DNA from: DASRDU01 sp035560235
GTDB lineage: Bacteria; Acidobacteriota; Blastocatellia; RBC074
Direction: 5' to 3'
Assembly (NCBI GenBank): GCA_035560235.1
Contig: DATMAG010000045.1
Coordinates: 62,001 to 126,000 of the forward strand
Length of the DNA: 64,000 bases
The stretch's first letter is position 1; each line of letters begins with the position of its first letter. This document shows, one piece after another, positions 57,874 through 64,000 of this stretch. The notes beneath the pieces are model-generated. The model was not told where the DNA came from. It ran no database searches and saw nothing but the letters and a program-made list of their open reading frames with translations. Position numbers and translations under genes: made by a program.

Positions 57874-59370
57874 ATGCTGACCGAATACCGACAACGCTTC
57901 ACCCAGTTCCAGTCAGAGTTGTCCCGCGAGGAATATCTCTTCAATTCCGGCCAGAAGGAACGCCCGGAAACAGCGCACATTTATGCTGAAAACAGCGACC
58001 TCTTTTCACGCTCCGCGATTGACGAACTGCAGAAAAGTCTGGCCGAAACAGGCGAGTCCCGCGAAACCGACCGCGAAGCGATCAGCCGCCTGATCGCCTT
58101 TGCCATCGAAGGCAGTCTGTCAGGACGCGTGCGCGAGCTTTCGGCAGAGATTGCCGCCTATGAAGCGCAGGCCACGATCCGCTGGCAGGATCAGACGCTC
58201 AGCTTTCACGAGGCCCTGAATCTGCCGGTCAGCGAAGCGAACGCGCAGCGCCGCCGCGACCTGCTTGCGCGCCTCGGTGAAGTCATCAGGGGCGCGCAGG
58301 ATCTGCGTGCCGAGCGGCTCGAACGGCTGCACGAGGCTGCCCATGACTTCAACGGTCAGAATTATCTCGCGCTGTACAGTGAACTGCGCGGAGCTGATTA
58401 CGAAAGGCTGGCGACTCAACTGACGGCCTTTCTCTCCGCGACCGAAAGCCGGTACGTTACGGTTCTCTCCTTCATTCTGCCGCGTGATGCTGGTGTCAGT
58501 ATTGATTCCGCGACCCGCGCTGACATCGGTTACCTGCAACGACTGCCGCGCTTCGACGAATACTTTCCGCGCTGGCGGCTGCGCGAAGTTTACGAGGAGA
58601 CATTCAGAGGTCTGGGACTCAGAACGTGGCAGCAGGCGAACATCACGATTGACGACGCGCCGCGCCCGCGCAAACAGCCGCGCCCGTTCTGCGCTCCGAT
58701 TCAGATTCCCGACGACATCCGGCTGGTCATCGGGCCCGGCAACGGCTGGCACGATTATCCGATGTTTCTTCACGAAGCCGGGCACGCGCAGCATTTCGCC
58801 TGGACTTCGCGCCAGCTCTTTCCCGAATTTCGGTGGACGGGCGATTTCGCCGTCACTGAAACGTGGGCGTTCCTGCTTCAGTTTCTGCTGCTCGACGAAA
58901 AATGGCTGATGGAGATGCTCGGCTTTTATGAAAGCAGCGAGTTTCGCCACACGCTCGCCGCCCACAGGCTGATGTTCGCGCGTCGTTATGCGGCAAAGCT
59001 GATTTACGAGGTCGAACTGCACGCTGAAAAACTGACCGGCACAGCCGGGGCGCGTTACGCCGAACTGCTCACCGACGCAGTGCGCGTGAAGTATGATGAG
59101 ACGGAACACCTGCGCGACCTCGATGACGGCTTTTATTCAGCGAATTACCTGCGCGCCCTGGCCTTTGAAGCGCAGTTGCGTGAATACCTGAAATCAAGAT
59201 ACGGCACGCGCTGGTGGGCTTCGCGCAAGGCGGGTGAGATGCTGGTTGACCTGTGGAATACGGGCCTGCGCTATTCAGCCGAACGGCTGGCCGCGATGAT
59301 CGGGCTGGGCGAACTGTCGTTCGACTGGCTGGCGGAAGAGTTGATGCAGCAGGTGAAATTCAAACAATAA
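57874..59370 (+). CDS. M3/M2-like metallopeptidase (oligoendopeptidase-like)
   Basis: The 498 residues have an all-helical peptidase outline and the zinc-binding FLHEAGHAQHF motif (HExxH, about 300-310), with VTETWAFLLQFLLLDE downstream likely giving the third ligand glutamate. Related enzymes digest short peptides in the cytosol. No signal peptide is seen. The ATG at 57874 is chosen, as upstream residues show no homology. It may be under the sigma-54 locus 480 bp upstream if the terminator is read through. Confidence 0.78.
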   Translation: MLTEYRQRFTQFQSELSREEYLFNSGQKERPETAHIYAENSDLFSRSAIDELQKSLAETGESRETDREAISRLIAFAIEGSLSGRVRELSAEIAAYEAQATIRWQDQTLSFHEALNLPVSEANAQRRRDLLARLGEVIRGAQDLRAERLERLHEAAHDFNGQNYLALYSELRGADYERLATQLTAFLSATESRYVTVLSFILPRDAGVSIDSATRADIGYLQRLPRFDEYFPRWRLREVYEETFRGLGLRTWQQANITIDDAPRPRKQPRPFCAPIQIPDDIRLVIGPGNGWHDYPMFLHEAGHAQHFAWTSRQLFPEFRWTGDFAVTETWAFLLQFLLLDEKWLMEMLGFYESSEFRHTLAAHRLMFARRYAAKLIYEVELHAEKLTGTAGARYAELLTDAVRVKYDETEHLRDLDDGFYSANYLRALAFEAQLREYLKSRYGTRWWASRKAGEMLVDLWNTGLRYSAERLAAMIGLGELSFDWLAEELMQQVKFKQ

Positions 59371-59382
59371 CCATTCACACTG

Positions 59383-60534
59383 ATGGGACAGACTAAAGCA
59401 CGGACAGTTCACGTTTCACTCGATGAACGCAGCTACGAAATCACAATTGCCGATGGCATTCTTTCGCAGACCGGCGACATCACCCGCGCTGTGTTAGGCT
59501 CGAAAACGCGCCGTCTCGCCATCATCTCCAATCCGAAAGTTCACTCGCTTTATGGCCGGGCGGTCGAGCGCAGTCTGAAGAAGGCCGGATTTGTGACGCT
59601 CACGCATCTGATGGGCGATGGCGAAAGATTCAAGTCGCTGCGGACGGCTGAACGGGCGTGGTCGTTTCTGCTTGAACATCGCTTTGAGCGCAGCGATGCG
59701 ATTGTCGCGCTCGGCGGCGGCGTGGTCGGCGACCTGGCCGGATTCGTTGCGGCGACTTATCAGCGCGGCATCAGTTTTGTGCAGATTCCGACGACGCTGC
59801 TCGCACAGATTGACAGTTCGGTTGGCGGCAAGACGGCGGTCAATCATCCGCTCGGCAAGAATATGATCGGAGCCTTTCATCAGCCGCGCGCGGTGATGAT
59901 TGACCCGATAGTGCTTGAATCGCTGCCGCAGCGTGAACTGCGGGCCGGGCTGTATGAAGTTCTCAAAACCGGCATCATCCGCGACCGCGCGCTGTTTGAG
60001 CTGACCCGCGATTCGGTCAGACAGATCGAATCGTTCGATTCCGACATTCTTTCGCGCATCATCGCGCGGTGCTGTGCGATCAAGGCCGAAGTCGTCGCGG
60101 CGGATGAGCGCGAAGCGGGATTGCGGCGGATACTCAACTTCGGCCACACCATCGGTCATGCGCTCGAAGCGGTGACGCATTACCGCCGGTTAAAGCACGG
60201 CGAAGCGGTCGGGTACGGGATGAAATCTGCGGCTTCCATTGCCGAGAAAGCTGGTATAATTGCGCCCGCCGAAAGCCAGGCCATCAGAGTCGGCATTGAC
60301 TCATCAGGCCCCCTGCCCGGAATCAGCGATCTCAGGCCCCGGGACATTCTGCTGGCAATGACGCACGACAAGAAAGTCGCGCAGGGCAGAATCCCGTTCA
60401 TCCTGCCGACCAGGATTGGTGAAGTCATCGTGCGTGATGATATTCCCGCGAACATCATTCGCGCTGCCGTCAGAGAACTCCTTGCCCCTTCAACCCAGGC
60501 TTCAGCAAGAGTAGTTATGAACCAGAGGAAGTAA
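59383..60534 (+). CDS. aroB: 3-Dehydroquinate synthase
   Basis: The 383-residue protein has the NAD/substrate motifs LGGGVVGDLAGFVAATY, PTTLLAQIDSSVGGKTAVNH and the zinc-site region NFGHTIGHALEA. It turns DAHP into 3-dehydroquinate, the second step of the shikimate pathway. It starts 13 bases after the peptidase. The last 15-20 residues are variable in the family. Confidence 0.95.
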   Translation: MGQTKARTVHVSLDERSYEITIADGILSQTGDITRAVLGSKTRRLAIISNPKVHSLYGRAVERSLKKAGFVTLTHLMGDGERFKSLRTAERAWSFLLEHRFERSDAIVALGGGVVGDLAGFVAATYQRGISFVQIPTTLLAQIDSSVGGKTAVNHPLGKNMIGAFHQPRAVMIDPIVLESLPQRELRAGLYEVLKTGIIRDRALFELTRDSVRQIESFDSDILSRIIARCCAIKAEVVAADEREAGLRRILNFGHTIGHALEAVTHYRRLKHGEAVGYGMKSAASIAEKAGIIAPAESQAIRVGIDSSGPLPGISDLRPRDILLAMTHDKKVAQGRIPFILPTRIGEVIVRDDIPANIIRAAVRELLAPSTQASARVVMNQRK

Positions 60535-60538
60535 TGCC

Positions 60539-60913
60539 ATGCCTGATCGAAAAATCTCCCGCTGCGAACGAGGCGAAGGGCGCCTGGGGTTTCTGTTCAC
60601 CTTACTCATCCTGGCCGCTGGCGGTTACTTTGTCAGCCAGTCCGCGCCGCATTATATCCACAAGGTGCAGATGCAGGATGCGACGACTGAAATCGTGCGC
60701 ATCGCCGCGATGCAGAACCTGAGCGAATCGGACGTGCGCTCAAGGCTCTCGGCGAAAGTTCACGAACTCGACCTGCCGCGCGACACAAAGATCGAAGTCA
60801 AACGCAGCGGCAAGCTGGTCAACGCCAGCGTCTCCTACACGCAGAACATCACACTGCCGTTTTATACCTGTGTCTGGCCGGTCAGCATTCAGGCGCAGGA
60901 AAGCGGCTTCTGA
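60539..60913 (+). CDS. Small membrane-anchored DUF4845-like protein
   Basis: The 124 residues have one N-terminal membrane helix (GFLFTLLILAAGGYFVSQSA, about 17-36) and a small soluble domain with VRIAAMQNLSESDVRSRLS and IEVKRSGKLVNASVSYT. The layout resembles the DUF4845 family, often found beside lepB or cell-envelope genes. The role is unknown. It follows aroB by 4 bases and is probably in the same operon. Confidence 0.6.
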   Translation: MPDRKISRCERGEGRLGFLFTLLILAAGGYFVSQSAPHYIHKVQMQDATTEIVRIAAMQNLSESDVRSRLSAKVHELDLPRDTKIEVKRSGKLVNASVSYTQNITLPFYTCVWPVSIQAQESGF

Positions 60914-60928
60914 TTTCGGAAAGAAGCC

Positions 60929-61045
60929 GCCACGAATCAGCACAGATGAACACGAATGAGGACACCTGAAGCGGCAGTTCGCTTCAGGTGTCCTTCAGTT
61001 GTGACGCGACCAGAACATTCGCGCTGATTTGTGTTCATTCGTGGC
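60929..61045. repeat. Nested inverted repeat, family G
   Basis: A perfect inner hairpin GGACACCTGAAGCG/CGCTTCAGGTGTCC (60960-60973 and 60980-60993, 6-nt loop) sits inside an outer, imperfect stem. The outer arms are GCCACGAATCAGCACAGATG (from 60929) and a complement ending CATTCGTGGC at 61045. It fills the gap before the cytochrome/copper protein. Confidence 0.85.
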
Positions 61046-61147
61046 TGCCTTTGTCCGGGTTCTTCAGCTTGCCGCGACACTCAGCACCAACTACAATCAC
61101 GGCCACTCAAAGCTTTCTGTCGGCACTTCACTGACCCGGAGGTTTTC

Positions 61148-63355
61148 ATGGCCCGAATCGTCAGGCGTCTGCTCGTCCCTGTCCTCGCTCTGCTGGCCGG
61201 CGTCGCTGTCTTTTCGCCACGCCGGAACGAAGGCGCACAAAACACTCCAACCTTCAGCAGGGAGGTCGTGCGCATTCTGCAGAACAACTGTCAGACCTGC
61301 CATCATCCCGGTGACATCGCGCCGATGTCGCTGATGACTTACGAAGAGGCCAGGCCTTACGCGCAGGCAATTAAAGCGCAGACGCAGGCGCGACTGATGC
61401 CGCCGTGGAAACCGGCGCCGGGCTGCGGCGACTTTCAGGACGCGCGAACGCTGACCAGTGAAGAGATCGCCACGCTCGCCGCGTGGGCCGATGCCGGAGC
61501 GCCTGAAGGCAATCCGGCTGAGCTGCCTGCGCCGAAAAACTTCGGTGACGGATGGACGCTCGGCACGCCTGATCTGGTGCTCGTGCCGGACGAGGAGTAC
61601 ACGCCGCCGACTGACCGCGATCTGTATCGCTGCTTCACAGTTCCGACCTCGCTGCGCGGTGATCGTTATCTTTCTGCGATTGACATCAAACCCGGCAACC
61701 GGCGCATTGTGCATCACGTGATCGTCTATCCCGATCCGACGGGCAAATCGGTCGAGCTTGATGCAAAGGATCCGGGGCCGGGCTATACGTGTTTTGGCGG
61801 GCCGGGCTTTGACAGCAACAGCATCATTGGCGGCTGGGCACCCGGCAGTCGCGGCTTTCTCGCGGGCGACGGCAACGGCGTCAGGTTACAAAAGGATTCG
61901 CGCGTCGTGATTCAGGTTCATTACCATCCGACCGGATTCGCCGAAAAAGACCTGACGCAGATCGGCTTGTACTTTGCAAACAAGCCGGTGCAGAAGGAGG
62001 TTCAGTACCTGCCGCTCGCCAATACCGGATTCACGATTCCAGCCGGAGAGAAACGCTATCAGGTGACGGCGAGCTTTCCGGTTCCACTCAGCGCCCGCAT
62101 CGTTTCAATCACGCCGCATATGCACCTGCTCGGGCGTGAAATGAAGGTCGAAATCACGCGGCCCGGTCAGGCTGCCGAATGCCTGATCAATATTCCCGAC
62201 TGGAATTTTCAGTGGCAGGGGACGTATCTCTACAAACAGCCCGTCGCGGTGCAGACCGGAGCGACGCTCAGGGTCACGGCTTATTACGACAACTCCGCGA
62301 GCAATCCGCTCAATCCCAACAATCCGCCGAAGCCTGTGAAATGGGGCGAAGCCACGACCGACGAAATGTGCGTGGTCTTTTTCGGCTACACGCTCGATGC
62401 GCTCAGCGTGACGCCCTCCGCGCCGCAACTCAGTGAGGTCACGCTCGATCAGAACGGCAATCTGACCGTCACTGGCGCAGGCTTTCTCGCGGGCGCGGAC
62501 ATTGAAGTCAACGGCCTCAGACTGCACGACACGCGCACCGAGACGGATGCAACGGCAACGTCGAAGCTGCTTTCAGGCGAGATGTGGAAGGTCGCGGTCG
62601 CGCCCGGCGAGACGGCCAGAGTCACGGTCATCAATCCTGATGGGGTGAGAACGACGGAAAAACTTTTCACCCGCGCAGGCACGGCGCTTTCGATGGCCGC
62701 AGTGTCTGCGGCGAATTACTCGCCTGAAGCTCTCGCGCCGGACACGATTGCCGCTGCCTTCGGCGCAAAGCTCGCAACGAGCCTGGAAGTGGCGACCTCG
62801 CTGCCGCTGCCACTGACGCTCGGCGGCACGACCGTGCGCGTCAACGGTGTTCCGGCCCCGTTGTTCTTCGCGGCTCCGGGACAGGTCAATTTCCTGGTGC
62901 CATCATCAACCCAGAGCGGTACAGCCGTCGTTGAAATCACCACTGCCGACGGCGTCATTTCGCGCAGCAGTCTGACGATCAGCAGCACTGCGCCGGGCAT
63001 CTTCACGGCCAACGCAGCGGGCAACGGCGCGCCCGCCGCGCTCGCGACGGCTGACGGCGTTAATTACACAGCGGTCGGCAATTCTGACGGTTCGCCGAGG
63101 CCGGTGAATGCCGGAAATTATCTGGTGCTGTTCGGAACAGGCCTGCGGCGGGCGGCTTCGGGAACGGTGAAGATTACGATTGGCGGCGTCAGCGCCCCTG
63201 TGCTCTATGCCGGAGCGCAGCCTGGTTTTGCCGGACTCGATCAGATCAACACGCAGATTCCCGCCGGTGTCTCCGGCCTGGCTGATCTGATTGTGATCGT
63301 CAACGGCAGGCCCGCCAATGCGGTGAAGATCAGCGTTCAGGGCAGCAGCACCTGA
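61148..63355 (+). CDS. Exported cytochrome c / copper type II monooxygenase-like protein with TIGR03437-type tail
   Basis: The 735 residues have a signal peptide, a monohaem cytochrome c domain (CQTCH, C48/C51/H52) and a PHM-like copper region. HH189-190 (VHHVIVY), H258 in QVHYHP, H324/H326 in TPHMHLLG and M407 in TDEMC correspond to the CuH and CuM ligands of peptidylglycine alpha-hydroxylating monooxygenase. After it come an IPT/TIG-like domain (about 418-500) and a TIGR03437-like domain (about 515-735, APDTIAAAFG, FFAAPGQVNFLVP). It likely performs copper-dependent oxidation in the periplasm with electrons through the haem. Substrate unknown. The ribosome binding site is CCGGAGG. Confidence 0.85.
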   Translation: MARIVRRLLVPVLALLAGVAVFSPRRNEGAQNTPTFSREVVRILQNNCQTCHHPGDIAPMSLMTYEEARPYAQAIKAQTQARLMPPWKPAPGCGDFQDARTLTSEEIATLAAWADAGAPEGNPAELPAPKNFGDGWTLGTPDLVLVPDEEYTPPTDRDLYRCFTVPTSLRGDRYLSAIDIKPGNRRIVHHVIVYPDPTGKSVELDAKDPGPGYTCFGGPGFDSNSIIGGWAPGSRGFLAGDGNGVRLQKDSRVVIQVHYHPTGFAEKDLTQIGLYFANKPVQKEVQYLPLANTGFTIPAGEKRYQVTASFPVPLSARIVSITPHMHLLGREMKVEITRPGQAAECLINIPDWNFQWQGTYLYKQPVAVQTGATLRVTAYYDNSASNPLNPNNPPKPVKWGEATTDEMCVVFFGYTLDALSVTPSAPQLSEVTLDQNGNLTVTGAGFLAGADIEVNGLRLHDTRTETDATATSKLLSGEMWKVAVAPGETARVTVINPDGVRTTEKLFTRAGTALSMAAVSAANYSPEALAPDTIAAAFGAKLATSLEVATSLPLPLTLGGTTVRVNGVPAPLFFAAPGQVNFLVPSSTQSGTAVVEITTADGVISRSSLTISSTAPGIFTANAAGNGAPAALATADGVNYTAVGNSDGSPRPVNAGNYLVLFGTGLRRAASGTVKITIGGVSAPVLYAGAQPGFAGLDQINTQIPAGVSGLADLIVIVNGRPANAVKISVQGSST

Positions 63356-63367
63356 GCAGTATGCAGT

Positions 63368-64000
63368 TCAGGCGGTCAGCATTACTGACTGCAGGGCTTC
63401 GAGGCGGTTGCGGGCTTTGGTGATCTGACGATCAACCTGAGCGATCAGGTCGGTGAAGAGATCAACGCCCATCGCTTCAGCGTTGATAACGCGCAACCTG
63501 AGCCGCCAGGTTTCTGAGCTGGTAATCGTCTCAATCTCCTGATCAAGCGCGAGCAGCCGTTCGCGCGTTTCAGCCAGACGGCGCGCCAGCAGAATCAGTT
63601 CAGTCGCGCTTTCGCTGCCCGCTTCAACTTCAGTCAGCCCCGCTCCGGCTTCCAGCAGCGCCTGCAGGCGTTCTTCAGCGCCCGTTTCGTAAGCGCGGTT
63701 GATTTCGACCATCAGATGATGGCGATGCTCGCGCTCACGTTCGTCGGCAGAGAGATCGGGATGAAAGCGGCGGCAGACTTCGCGGTAGAGCTTTCTGAGC
63801 CGGTCGGAATGAAAACGATTCTGACCGCAGCCGACTTCATCATCGGCCAGCGAGCCGATGTTTACTTCATCATCCGGACTGAGTCCCTGAAGCGTGGCAA
63901 TCTGCTTTTCGATTTCAGCGAGTTCATCGTAGCGGCTGCCGATGATTTCGAGATAGCGGCCTTCAAAGGCGCGCAGTTCCGCCCGCAGTCCCGCAAGTTC
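63368..64000 (-). CDS. J-domain (DnaJ-like) protein (partial, N-terminus outside window)
   Basis: The visible 210 residues have a coiled-coil start (about 1-40), a J-domain with HPD in LRKLYREVCRRFHPDLSADE (about 80-98), and a second coiled-coil or helical region to the end. J-domains stimulate DnaK-type Hsp70 ATPase. Members with this coiled-coil plus J layout occur in cyanobacteria and Acidobacteriota with no defined client. It is convergent with the cytochrome/copper gene, 12 bp apart. Confidence 0.85.
   Translation of the reverse strand, partial: ELAGLRAELRAFEGRYLEIIGSRYDELAEIEKQIATLQGLSPDDEVNIGSLADDEVGCGQNRFHSDRLRKLYREVCRRFHPDLSADEREREHRHHLMVEINRAYETGAEERLQALLEAGAGLTEVEAGSESATELILLARRLAETRERLLALDQEIETITSSETWRLRLRVINAEAMGVDLFTDLIAQVDRQITKARNRLEALQSVMLTA

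Overview
The window reads as a chromosomal segment of a G+C-rich, diderm, free-living bacterium, most likely an Acidobacteriota of the Blastocatellia type. Pointers are an Oar-like TonB receptor with an N-terminal carboxypeptidase-regulatory-like domain, a TIGR03437-type C-terminal domain on a cytochrome/copper protein, a PEP-CTERM protein beside an XrtA-style exopolysaccharide cluster, and an LPS-export locus joined to rpoN and PTS genes. The assignment is inference; no rRNA or tRNA gene was seen.

Layout. 1-879: partial UbiB/ABC1 kinase. 1141-10435: a stress/persistence island with a minus-strand operon (dksA-like, tandem UspA, HPF-cold-shock fusion, tandem UspA), divergent hsp20-BON genes, a stand-alone formate dehydrogenase divergent from trxC, a decayed ABC ATPase and a phosphoribosyltransferase. 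11269-21198: a PEP-CTERM protein and an exopolysaccharide export/assembly cluster (Wzz, ExeA-like ATPase, BY-kinase, sugar transferase, Wza-like protein, YCF48 and TPR proteins). 21217-23937: kynA, a Uma2 nuclease and a kynureninase-like gene. 23959-30381: minus-strand housekeeping genes (ribBA, ribE, cmk, L-threonine aldolase, hemW, LolA-like protein). 30662-34250: ATP-grasp and GCS2 ligases plus an ABC ATPase. 34329-41072: Rrf2 regulator, DoxX, the 1217-residue TonB receptor and a FecR-like protein. 41468-45963: RND efflux pair. 46001-47050: 2-hydroxyacid dehydrogenase. 47183-56478: lptC/lptA-like, lptB, rpoN, hpf, rapZ, EIIA-Man, HPr and EI. 56485-64000: exported protein, an sRNA-like locus, M3-like peptidase, aroB, a small membrane protein, a cytochrome/copper-monooxygenase protein and a partial J-domain protein.

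How the parts work together. The window encodes sigma-54 (50508-52121) and has four exact TGGCAC-N5-TTGC promoters, all intergenic: upstream of hsp20-BON, trxC, the phosphoribosyltransferase and an apparent ~120-nt RNA ending in an intrinsic terminator. A weaker fifth site precedes the formate dehydrogenase. This suggests that a dormancy/redox-stress set resembling the gene content of the mycobacterial DosR regulon is under RpoN control here, together with a small RNA whose hairpin loop carries a near-perfect Shine-Dalgarno sequence with no start codon after it.

Almost every sizeable intergenic gap also carries a long inverted repeat built from short direct repeats. Several unrelated families are present, and one family recurs with 37-bp and 46-bp perfect stems around loops of 36 and 37 nt.
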